From Candidatus Sysuiplasma acidicola (lineage in GTDB: Archaea; Thermoplasmatota; Thermoplasmata; Sysuiplasmatales; Sysuiplasmataceae): a stretch of DNA of 64,000 nucleotides. The DNA is taken from contig JAHEAA010000005.1 in NCBI GenBank assembly GCA_019721035.1, positions 62,001 to 126,000 on the forward strand, written 5' to 3'. The stretch's first letter is position 1. Each line of letters begins with the position of its first letter. Shown piece by piece: positions 8,399-16,240 of the stretch. The notes beneath the pieces were generated by a model that did no database searches, was not told where the DNA came from, and saw only the letters and a list, made by a program, of their open reading frames with translations. The position numbers and the translations under genes are program-made.

Positions 8399-9088
8399 GT
8401 GCTGATTTCAAAGTTGATGCTGGCCGCTTCCACCTCCGCGACGTCGGCAGTATGGTGGAGACTTTTCAACATATATCTTGTCCTGTCTATCGTATTCAGC
8501 GCATTCTTCATTGCATGGATATTGTATCTGGTAATATCCACCAGGGAAAAGCCAGGCAGGGAAGTGATAAATCACATCAAACCAGGCATAATACCGTCCT
8601 CTACGCGCGGCCGGCCAAGAAACGTCGCGTTTCTCGTGCTGTTCCTTGTCGTTGTCTTTTTCGGACTCTACATATACTCGCTACCCGCGACATACTACAT
8701 CAGACAGGCTCCTTCGAATTCCTCCAACACACTGACGATCGATGTATATGCGGCACAATGGACCTGGACGTTCAGGTATCCAAACGGATACAATGTGACT
8801 GGTTCAGCCAACGTCAAGAACTACACCGCCGAATTTCCGGTGAATACCACCATCATATTCAGAGTCACGAGCCTTGACGTTATGCATGAGTTTTCTATTC
8901 CTGCATTCAAGGTGAAGGTGGATGCGTTTCCAGGTGTCTGGAATACAATATGGACTAACGTTTATCAGCAGGGAACATACACCGCATTCTGCACCGAACT
9001 CTGCGGACTCGGACATGCCGACATGTACGTGCATATGCAATTTGTGAGCGTGTCTACTTACAACGCATGGATAGCCTCCCAGAAATGA
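8399..9088 (+). CDS. Cytochrome oxidase subunit II with CuA centre
   Basis: Subunit II accepts electrons from a soluble or anchored donor. Two N-terminal helices are followed by an extracytoplasmic cupredoxin domain with the full CuA set: H of VMHEFSIP, then C-x3-C-x3-H-x2-M in FCTELCGLGHADM. An intact CuA shows that the donor is a cytochrome c or blue-copper protein rather than quinol. The second helix is preceded by a basic loop of about 45 residues. The GTG at 8399 has GGAG 12 nt upstream; ATG 8417 is the alternative. It is the last gene of the oxidase operon. Confidence 0.93.
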   Translation: MLISKLMLAASTSATSAVWWRLFNIYLVLSIVFSAFFIAWILYLVISTREKPGREVINHIKPGIIPSSTRGRPRNVAFLVLFLVVVFFGLYIYSLPATYYIRQAPSNSSNTLTIDVYAAQWTWTFRYPNGYNVTGSANVKNYTAEFPVNTTIIFRVTSLDVMHEFSIPAFKVKVDAFPGVWNTIWTNVYQQGTYTAFCTELCGLGHADMYVHMQFVSVSTYNAWIASQK

Positions 9089-9149
9089 TCTGCCAACGAC
9101 ACTTCAGACATGGAGCGAACTGATGCGATTGACATGATTGCTGAAAGTC

Positions 9150-10712
9150 TCAGTCTGACTGCCTTCGGTAAATTGCGTAGGAAACTTCCCCAAGTGTAGC
9201 ACCGTGAAGGAATGTCTTAATCATCGCCGGAATCAGCCCGGCATCGTTAAGTTCCAACGATGAAAGACTGTCGAGAAGGGATGAGACTGACTTTCGTGAT
9301 GATCTCCGCGGCGCTATGGACACAGCACTACGTAGAGATGGACCGACCGCTGACTCAGCGATTCTGCGCCCCTCATGAGTCATTTCACTTCCGAGTATGT
9401 TGACTCCTACCACATACTTTCTACCTGACATGAGTTTTTCATGCGTTTGAGCTGCCTCTTTCTCGATTTCTGAGCGAACGAAGCCTGAAGAGATAGCGTT
9501 CAGCATGCCTCCCATGCCTGAAATGTGTTTGATCAGCGAGTGGGCCTTAGCTTCGAGTTCATCCGTGAGCGATTCCGCGTAATACGAACCTGCCGTGGGA
9601 TCGATTGTGTCCGCAACGCCGCTCTCCTCGTCGAGTATCCGGTGAAGCATCAGTTCACGCCTGAGCTCGGCTTCATTTGAAGAGGCAGACCGTCCTTTGA
9701 TATTACTCACGTGTATCGCCTGTGCCCCGCCAAGAACACTGGCGAGCGCCTGCATTGTCGATCTGATGGTATTGATTTCAGGCTCACTGCCTGCTAGGGC
9801 AAAATCCGAAGATCTCGCGGTGAATCTGAATCTAGCAAGCGAATCCGATATGCCAGGATATCTTGCCTTGATGATTTTGAACCAGAGTCTGCGTGCCGCC
9901 CTGAACTTGGCTATTTCGACAGGCACGTCTGTTCCGACGCCAAGAACAAATGAAATAGTGGAGAGCATCCTTTCCGGCTCAATGCCGTTTTTCTCGGCCG
10001 ATTCGAGATGAGCAAGAGCCGAAGAGAGAACAAAAGCGATTTCATGCACCACGCTGCCGCCATATTCACGGAGCATATAGCCGCTCACACAAAGTGGGGT
10101 GAAGTGAGGGGCATTGTCGAGACAATAATCGATGAGGGCAGCTGACAGTTTCATGGAATCTGCAACAGCGATGTCACTCTTGGTGCCCATCAGCATATCT
10201 TCGATTGGATCGTTCTGAATCATTCCGCCGATATTTTCGGGACCGATGTTCTTTGAAGCGCAGGCCGCAAGGTACATTGACATGATCTGCGGCGCGGCGA
10301 AATTAACGTGGAAACATGGAGAAATTTCGGTTGGTGAAACAGACGACAGGAGTCGCTTCATATCAGCCAGGGAGGACAGGGAAAGGCCTTCTCCACTATC
10401 TTTTCCGCGCCTGGATTTCACCGGATCCAGGCCCATATTCGATCTTGCATCCAAAATCAGGCCGAAACCATTGATACCGTTGGCGAGAAGATATCGGATC
10501 CTGCTGTTTACTGCAGTGGGTGCCGACAGACCAAGGCATTGTGTTATCTGCCACCTTCCTTTCCTGTACATAGCGGCATCTATGCCGCGTGTGAACGGTT
10601 CCAGGCCGGGAAAAGATAAATCACGAAGGTAACGTTCGCCGGGAAAATCTTCCGCAGTGTAGAACAGCTTTCCATCTGCCGGGAAACTTGAAGGCAACCT
10701 ATCCTGCGCCAT
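9150..10712 (-). CDS. Divergent B12-dependent acyl-CoA mutase, large (catalytic) subunit
   Basis: The 520-residue product aligns end to end with the TIM-barrel chain of methylmalonyl-CoA mutase: EPFTRG, MIQND, the A-E-I-A-K-x-R-A-A-R-x-L-W region, GGAQAIH, DPTAGSYY and GGM. It lacks the C-terminal B12-binding domain, so a separate small subunit is needed; none is in the window. By eye alignment, the residues that bind and process the substrate in the well-studied Propionibacterium enzyme are replaced: Thr85 to Gln55, Arg87 to Thr57, Tyr89 to Cys59, Ser114 to Gly84, Arg207 to Gly176, His244 to Met213. Methylmalonyl-CoA is therefore an unlikely substrate. Start chosen at ATG 10712; longer upstream open frame exists but has no homology-like sequence. 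It stands alone, tail to tail with the oxidase operon. Confidence 0.85.
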   Translation of the reverse strand: MAQDRLPSSFPADGKLFYTAEDFPGERYLRDLSFPGLEPFTRGIDAAMYRKGRWQITQCLGLSAPTAVNSRIRYLLANGINGFGLILDARSNMGLDPVKSRRGKDSGEGLSLSSLADMKRLLSSVSPTEISPCFHVNFAAPQIMSMYLAACASKNIGPENIGGMIQNDPIEDMLMGTKSDIAVADSMKLSAALIDYCLDNAPHFTPLCVSGYMLREYGGSVVHEIAFVLSSALAHLESAEKNGIEPERMLSTISFVLGVGTDVPVEIAKFRAARRLWFKIIKARYPGISDSLARFRFTARSSDFALAGSEPEINTIRSTMQALASVLGGAQAIHVSNIKGRSASSNEAELRRELMLHRILDEESGVADTIDPTAGSYYAESLTDELEAKAHSLIKHISGMGGMLNAISSGFVRSEIEKEAAQTHEKLMSGRKYVVGVNILGSEMTHEGRRIAESAVGPSLRSAVSIAPRRSSRKSVSSLLDSLSSLELNDAGLIPAMIKTFLHGATLGEVSYAIYRRQSD

Positions 10713-10920
10713 ATCGCCTTGTCTGCCCGTTCTCCGTTTGCCCGCCACTCTTATCGACACATCATGCATGAATGATATGAAATAGTTTTCAACAGGATTG
10801 AGCCTCTGCGTGTGGGCATACAGAGAAAACGTCAGGTGGAAGTGTGCCCTTTGAAGGAGATGCGAATGAGCGCGGTCAACGCAAAGCCGCAAAGGGCAAC
10901 TTCGGTTACAGATGCAGACA

Positions 10921-11005
10921 TGCGAGGGCTCGGATTTGAACCGAGGAACTCCTTCGAGAACAGATCTTGAGTCTGCCGCCTTTGGCCATACTTGGCTACC
11001 CTCGC
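10921..11005 (-). tRNA. tRNA-Leu, anticodon CAA
   Basis: The 85-nt sequence folds as a class II tRNA: acceptor GCGAGGG pairing with CCCTCGC, a D arm, an anticodon stem GCAGA/TCTGT with loop CTCAAGA (anticodon CAA), a long variable arm, and a T arm CTCGG-TTCAAAT-CCGAG. The discriminator base is A and the CCA end is not encoded. No intron is present. It reads UUG leucine codons. Confidence 0.95.
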
Positions 11006-11073
11006 GCCCTACCCCCTACACACTTCGTATTTTTAAGGATCGCAGGGGATGTTGATGTCTGAAGCATGAGCCA

Positions 11074-11433
11074 TTAATGCTGTAACCTTTTTTGACGCTG
11101 GTTAACCAGTCTGACTTTGACCTTTCCGCGCAGCCCGGCATCAAGCATTATCATTTCCCTGTTTCTGTACGCGGACTCGTAAAGTGATTTGTCGATATAC
11201 ACGTCCGTTTTATCAGGGAAACTGACATGCATTACCTCGCCGGGAGGTACTTTTCCCGTTACGAAGTCTGCGACCGGTTTCTGCAGCATCTGGCACCAGT
11301 CGTCTCTGCACGGACCCTGCACCATAATGACTTTCACATGCAGCGTAACAGGCTCTCCAAACTTCCTGACCATAAGCTCTGTTAGCTTCCTGTCAATCTT
11401 CACGATATGACGGCCCTCTGCCAGTTCCTTCAC
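11074..11433 (-). CDS. Uncharacterised small Cys-pair protein of the copper operon
   Basis: A 119-residue soluble protein with no family I recognise. It contains QGPCRDDWCQ, a Cys-x4-Cys pair that could bind copper, in an otherwise basic alpha/beta sequence. It starts with GTG at 11433, whose last bases overlap the TGA of the copper ATPase (GTGA), so it is translationally coupled to that pump. A role in copper handling is inferred from this coupling only. Confidence 0.6.
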   Translation of the reverse strand: MKELAEGRHIVKIDRKLTELMVRKFGEPVTLHVKVIMVQGPCRDDWCQMLQKPVADFVTGKVPPGEVMHVSFPDKTDVYIDKSLYESAYRNREMIMLDAGLRGKVKVRLVNQRQKRLQH

Positions 11434-13547
11434 ACCGGTCCTCCTGCACCATGCAGAACTGCAGGCGCATAGCTGAATCTGTTGAGCAGAAGCGAATTCG
11501 TAACGACTGTTGTGCTGCTGAAAGCCATAGCGATGGCTGCCAATATGGGCATAACGCCATATATGCCGAGGCCCAGAAGAGGGACCAGCGCTCCGGCCGC
11601 CACCGGAATCAATATTGCATTGTAGGCAAAAGCCCAGAAAAGGTTCTGCTTTATTTTTGCAAACGTTCTTCGGCCAAGACTCAGTGCAACGGCGATGTCA
11701 TCCGGATTCGCATTCATCAGGACTACGTTGCCAGCCGATTTAGCTATATCAGTTCCGCTTCCGACAGCCATACCCACGTCCGATGAAGCGAGAGAAGGTG
11801 CATCATTTATGCCGTCTCCGACCATAGCCACAACATGACCCTTGCCTTGAAGTTCCCGGATAATCTTCTCCTTTCCTTCTGGTCTGACATCTGCATAAAA
11901 GTCAGATATGCCGATTTTGTTCGCAATGCTTGCGGCAGCTCTGCTGTTATCGCCGGTAATCATGATCAGTTTAATACCCATACTGGAAAGGGAAGCCTGC
12001 AATCCGCTGGAACCTTCGCGGACAATGTCCTGAAACGACGCCAGACCGATGATCCTGTTCTCAAGTCCGGTAAGAACAACTGTTCTTGTCTTCTCCTCTT
12101 CCTCGATAATGTCCCGGCGCGCCGCTTCGATGTCTTCCTCACTGACCGACTGTGATCTGGCCATATCGATATTTCCGGCCCAGTACGTCTTGCCGGCCAC
12201 TTTGGCGTGAATGCCCAGTCCTGGTTGTGCCTCGAATTCTGTAACCTGACCTGGACGTATACCAGAAACTTGCGCGTATTCCATCACGGCTTTTGCCACA
12301 GGATGCTCGGAGTGTGCCTCAATCGATGCCAGAATACTTACGATTTCATCCTTGGTAAAATCTGCGTATGATCTGATATTCGACAGTTCAAAACGTCCCT
12401 CGGTCAGCGTTCCGGTCTTGTCGACTACGACAACATCCACTTTGCTCGCCATTTCAATAGAGTCTCCGCCCTTGAACAATATGCCCAATTTCGCACCTTT
12501 CCCAGCGCCGACCATCAATGCAGCCGGAGTCGCGATACCGAGAGAGCACGGGCAGGCCACGACAATTACTGAAACAAAGGCGAGTATTGCAATGGTGGTG
12601 CCCGCATTCGCAACGAAGTACCAGAACAAAGACGAAATAAGTGCTGAACTCACTACTATTGGGACAAAATAGGATGAGATTCTGTCGGCAAGCCGCTGAA
12701 CGGATGCTTTTCCCTCCCTAGCCTGCGTTACCAAATCGATTATTTGCGAAAGTGCGCTGTCAGAGCCAACAGTTGTTGCCCTGATGACAAATGTTCCTGT
12801 TGTGTTAAGTGTCCCGCCAACGACGTCGTTCCCGATGCTCTTCAACACGGGGATGGACTCACCAGTGACAATTGACTGATCCACTTCACTGACGCCTTCC
12901 ACAACGACGCCATCTACGGGAATGATTTCACCCGGCCGCACGCGTATCATGTCGCCTGTCTGAACCTCCTCAACAGGTGTCGACACCTCCGCTCCATTCC
13001 GGAGAACATTCGCGCTCGTTGGCTGTATGTCCATCAGGCGCCTCGCCGCTTCGGAGGCTCTTCCCTTCATCATCTCCTCCATGAGGTTCCCCGTGAGTAT
13101 GAGTGCGATTATGAGCGAAGATGCGTCAAAATAAACACCGGCCGTGCCTGACAGTGGATTCTGAAAAACAATAGCAGCACTGTATACAAACGCAGTTGTC
13201 GTGCCAACTGCAATCAGCGTATCCATGTTTGTTGACCTGCTCCTGATACCGTCAATAAGACCACAATAGAATCTCAACCCCGGCCAGAACTGAACGATGC
13301 CGGCGAGCACCAGAAGGACGAGATAATCGCCGTAGAAATGAACAAAATATGTGATGATAAAGACAGGGATGCCGAGCGACCAGCTAACAGCCGTCTTCAC
13401 TTTATTCCTGTGCCATGATTTCAAAGGAGCGTCGAATTGCTCCTTGCACGATGAAGCGCAGAAATAATAAGTTTTTCCGCCGACTATGCTGGTGAGCGTG
13501 ACCGTCTTCTCATCCACGTACATGCCGCAGATCGGATCCTTGGCCAT
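11430..13547 (-). CDS. copA: Copper-transporting P1B-type ATPase with N-terminal YHS domain
   Basis: A 705-residue heavy-metal pump that should export Cu(I) using ATP. Residues 1-40 form a YHS metal-binding domain (DPICGMYV, YYFCASSC) in place of the usual HMA domain. The core has the membrane CPC motif (VACPCSLGIATPAAL), phosphorylation site DKTGTLTEG, HP motif (SEHPVAKA), TITGDN-type MITGDN, and GDGINDAP. The last helices have the N-Y and M-SS pattern (FAYNAILIP, AIAMAFSSTTVVTN) of Cu(I) exporters. It follows a small YHS protein by 18 bp and is coupled to a downstream Cys-pair gene. Confidence 0.93.
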   Translation of the reverse strand: MAKDPICGMYVDEKTVTLTSIVGGKTYYFCASSCKEQFDAPLKSWHRNKVKTAVSWSLGIPVFIITYFVHFYGDYLVLLVLAGIVQFWPGLRFYCGLIDGIRSRSTNMDTLIAVGTTTAFVYSAAIVFQNPLSGTAGVYFDASSLIIALILTGNLMEEMMKGRASEAARRLMDIQPTSANVLRNGAEVSTPVEEVQTGDMIRVRPGEIIPVDGVVVEGVSEVDQSIVTGESIPVLKSIGNDVVGGTLNTTGTFVIRATTVGSDSALSQIIDLVTQAREGKASVQRLADRISSYFVPIVVSSALISSLFWYFVANAGTTIAILAFVSVIVVACPCSLGIATPAALMVGAGKGAKLGILFKGGDSIEMASKVDVVVVDKTGTLTEGRFELSNIRSYADFTKDEIVSILASIEAHSEHPVAKAVMEYAQVSGIRPGQVTEFEAQPGLGIHAKVAGKTYWAGNIDMARSQSVSEEDIEAARRDIIEEEEKTRTVVLTGLENRIIGLASFQDIVREGSSGLQASLSSMGIKLIMITGDNSRAAASIANKIGISDFYADVRPEGKEKIIRELQGKGHVVAMVGDGINDAPSLASSDVGMAVGSGTDIAKSAGNVVLMNANPDDIAVALSLGRRTFAKIKQNLFWAFAYNAILIPVAAGALVPLLGLGIYGVMPILAAIAMAFSSTTVVTNSLLLNRFSYAPAVLHGAGGPV

Positions 13548-13565
13548 GCTCAGTCCTTCGGTCGT

Positions 13566-13736
13566 TCAATTTCTGACATATCTTGCGGGATTGGCATCGA
13601 ATGACTTCTTGCATGCGGCGCAGCAGAAATAGTATTGGGTGCCCTTGTGTTCTGACCTGAATTTCGCATTCTTTTCATCGACACTCATCCTGCAGACAAC
13701 ATCAACAGCCAAAGTATTCACCTTTGAGGTTAACAT
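13566..13736 (-). CDS. Small YHS-domain metal-binding protein
   Basis: A 56-residue protein that is essentially one YHS domain: C15 in VVCRMSVDEK, then GTQYYFCCAACKKSFDANP with three Cys. It matches the YHS domain at the start of the neighbouring CopA, suggesting a free copper carrier or chaperone for the pump. The Gly after the first Cys of the consensus CGM is Arg here. The ATG at 13736 is preceded by an AT-rich TATA-like stretch. It leads the copper operon. Confidence 0.75.
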   Translation of the reverse strand: MLTSKVNTLAVDVVCRMSVDEKNAKFRSEHKGTQYYFCCAACKKSFDANPARYVRN

Positions 13737-14007
13737 ACTTGCATAATGTATTAGACATTTTTCGTCCACCCTCGTCCGCCGACTTGAAACGTTCAGATCG
13801 GTGGCGAGCATAGCGCCCGGTGACAACCAGCGTCTATGCAACTGTGGAACCCGTCCGTGACATACATGGTCACGGAAAAATGCGGCAACTGCTGTTGCTT
13901 GAGACACAAATCTGCAGATCGTAAAGTACGTACTGATGACATCTGGTCAGGACGTCCGAGAGCGCAGGCCGACAAGATTAAAGTAGTTGTTTCAGAGTAT
14001 CAAAAAT
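13737..14007. other. Intergenic region upstream of copper and prenyl synthase genes
   Basis: These 271 bp separate two divergent genes and so hold both promoters. A TATA-like ATTAAAGTA lies about 30 bp before the prenyl synthase ATG. A Cys-rich open stretch starting at 13836 on the plus strand overlaps the synthase deeply and was not accepted as a gene. No RNA gene was recognised. Confidence 0.4.
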
Positions 14008-14985
14008 ATGAAGGAAGTGCTGGCGTTGGATTTTGGCATCGGAGAGGAGCTTCAAATGGTGGAGCAGACGCTCAAAGAGAGCGTGAAATCCGACAGCGCC
14101 ACGCTGACAGAGATTGCCATGCATGTAATAGATGCCGGCGGGAAGAGGATCAGGCCGGCAATTTGCATACTTTCATACAAGGCCGTGGGCGGATCACCGA
14201 ACGAAATAGGCAGTGCGATTGATGCAGCGGTTGCGGTTGAACTGATTCACAGTGCAACGTTGATTCACGACGACATAACCGATGAGGGCGAGAAGAGACG
14301 GGGCAGAGTGACTGCCTACAGGAAATATGGCGTACACAATGCGCTTGTTGCCGGAGATTTCATGTTTGTCCAAGGATTCAAATACGGCAGATTTCTGAGT
14401 CCTGAAGCCATAAGAATTGCCGCAGAGGCGTACGAGAGACTGGCAGAAGGCGAAATGCTGCAGGAACAATGGAAAAACGATTCTTCGATTCCGATGAACG
14501 AGTATATCAAAATCGTGAATGGGAAAACTGCTTCAGTTTTTTCTGCCAGCGCGCAACTCGGTGCATATCATGGAGGAGGATCGGATGAGGAGATTGAACT
14601 CATAGGTGAATACGGCACCGATGTCGGTATAGCATTTCAGATTGTTGACGACGTCCTTGACATAGTTTCGGATGAAAATACACTCGGCAAGAGTGTTGGA
14701 AATGATATTAGAGAAGGCAATATGACGCTTCCCCTGATATTCGCCATGAACAACGGCGTGGACAAGAAACTGCTTGAGAGCGTCATAAGCAGGAAGAAGA
14801 AGGCAAAGGCTATGATCGGGAATGCCATTGAGATGATCAGGCACAGCGGCTGCATAGATGAGTCCATGAAAGTGGCCGAAGGGTATATCAGGAAGGCTGT
14901 TGCAAATGCCAGGAAATTAAAATCTTCGCCTTATCGCGAAGAACTGATTCAACTCCCTCAATCCGTGCTTGCAAGAACCAGGTAG
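14008..14985 (+). CDS. Geranylgeranyl/polyprenyl diphosphate synthase
   Basis: This soluble trans-prenyltransferase condenses IPP with allylic diphosphates to make the C20 (or longer) chains of archaeal lipids. It has GGKRIRP (45-50), the first Asp-rich motif DDITD (88-92) and the second DDVLD (214-218). The residues just before the first motif are small (S82, A83), which favours a C20 or longer product. Length 325 is typical. ATG 14008 lies about 30 bp after a TATA-like element; an upstream TTG at 13987 is less likely. The next gene is a geranylgeranyl reductase, fitting a lipid-synthesis pair. Confidence 0.93.
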   Translation: MKEVLALDFGIGEELQMVEQTLKESVKSDSATLTEIAMHVIDAGGKRIRPAICILSYKAVGGSPNEIGSAIDAAVAVELIHSATLIHDDITDEGEKRRGRVTAYRKYGVHNALVAGDFMFVQGFKYGRFLSPEAIRIAAEAYERLAEGEMLQEQWKNDSSIPMNEYIKIVNGKTASVFSASAQLGAYHGGGSDEEIELIGEYGTDVGIAFQIVDDVLDIVSDENTLGKSVGNDIREGNMTLPLIFAMNNGVDKKLLESVISRKKKAKAMIGNAIEMIRHSGCIDESMKVAEGYIRKAVANARKLKSSPYREELIQLPQSVLARTR

Positions 14986-15067
14986 GCGGTTACATGACAT
15001 TGCACCCAGACGGCAAATGGAGCCGTTCATCGTCCATGTTACCGCGACCGGCAGGAGATTCGTATCC

Positions 15068-16180
15068 ATGAAAAGATATGACGTTATTGTAGTCGGAGCT
15101 GGCCCGGGGGGGAGCTCTACCGCAGAATACGCTGCAAGGGCCGGGCTCAGTGTCCTTTTCATCGACAGCAGAAAGGAAATAGGATGGCCTGTTCAATGCG
15201 GAGAATTCATGCCAAAGACGGACGAAGTTACCCGTCTCTTTCCTGAAGTGGAATCACCAGGAGAACTGTTCGATGTGCCGGCCAATCTTGTTTCGAAGCC
15301 CACGAAGATCATCAGAATGGTGTCACCGAGCATGAGGGAATACGACATAAATTTCTCTGGATATTCGACAGAGAGAAGAGAATTCGACAAATATCTGGCA
15401 GGCAAGGCGGTCAGGGCCGGCGCGGAACTTATGACCGATACGAAATTCACAGGCAGGGAGGGGAGAAACACCGTGGTCACGACGAAGGGCAAATTTGAGG
15501 CGGAAATTATCGTCGGGGCGGACGGCCCTTTCTCGTCTGTCAGAAAGTCTGTTGGCGGACATACGCCCTCACTGCTCTATCCGGCCATGTCGACAACTAT
15601 GGATGGAGAATTCGGCGATGTCATCTACATGTATTTCGGAAATGTGGCGCCTGCGGGCTACGGGTGGATCATACCCAAAAGCGGAGGAGCCAACGTGGGG
15701 CTCGGTGCAGATCCAAATCTAGCGGATAAGAAGGTGGGTTTCTACGCCCGCGATTTCATAGCCCAGGTTGGGCGTAAATTCAACACGAAACCGAGACAAA
15801 TTGTTGCCGGCGGATGGGTGCCCATGTCCGGACCTATCGACAGGACGGTGTACGACAACGTGCTGCTTGTGGGTGACGCAGCGGGCCATGTGATGGCTAC
15901 CAACGGCGGCGGCATATGCATAGCGATGATTTGCGGCAGAATCGCCGGAAGAGCCATTGGCGAACATCTGAACAGTCACAGGCCGCTGGACGACTACGAA
16001 GAACAGTGGAGAAAGGCCGTGGGAAAGGATCTTGAAACGGCCAGAAAGATGATGAGTTACGCATACTTCACATTCAGCAACGACTGGCTGCTATCAATAC
16101 TATTCAGAATAGCAGGAGCGGGCGGATTAAGCAAGGTGATCAAGTGCAAATCCGTATTTTCCCTGAAAAACTGGAACTGA
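15068..16180 (+). CDS. Geranylgeranyl reductase family FAD-dependent oxidoreductase
   Basis: Saturates the isoprenoid chains of archaeal membrane lipids. The 370-residue protein begins with an FAD Rossmann motif (VVGAGPGGSSTAEYAARAG), carries the PVQCGE motif typical of archaeal geranylgeranyl reductases, and has the second FAD motif LLVGDAAGHVMATNGGGI. It lies 82 bp after the prenyl synthase on the same strand, so co-transcription is likely. The start at ATG 15068 places the dinucleotide motif at the normal N-terminal position. Confidence 0.93.
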   Translation: MKRYDVIVVGAGPGGSSTAEYAARAGLSVLFIDSRKEIGWPVQCGEFMPKTDEVTRLFPEVESPGELFDVPANLVSKPTKIIRMVSPSMREYDINFSGYSTERREFDKYLAGKAVRAGAELMTDTKFTGREGRNTVVTTKGKFEAEIIVGADGPFSSVRKSVGGHTPSLLYPAMSTTMDGEFGDVIYMYFGNVAPAGYGWIIPKSGGANVGLGADPNLADKKVGFYARDFIAQVGRKFNTKPRQIVAGGWVPMSGPIDRTVYDNVLLVGDAAGHVMATNGGGICIAMICGRIAGRAIGEHLNSHRPLDDYEEQWRKAVGKDLETARKMMSYAYFTFSNDWLLSILFRIAGAGGLSKVIKCKSVFSLKNWN

Positions 16181-16240
16181 GCCTTTGGAATGAAAATAGA
16201 CTGAAAGTGTTTGGTTAAATTGTTTGGACCTGCCGCGTGT

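Noticed and set aside
10713-10892. N-terminal extension of the mutase by 60 codons.
   Set aside because: The extra residues (His, Arg, Leu rich) do not resemble the mutase family; ATG 10712 is ahead of the conserved region at a normal distance.
11006-11073. Possible second tRNA beside tRNA-Leu.
   Set aside because: No T-arm consensus or acceptor pairing was found in this gap.
13836-14222. Cys-rich open frame (CGNCCCLRH) on the plus strand between the copper operon and the prenyl synthase.
   Set aside because: It overlaps the prenyl synthase by more than 200 bp in another frame and loses any protein-like character there.
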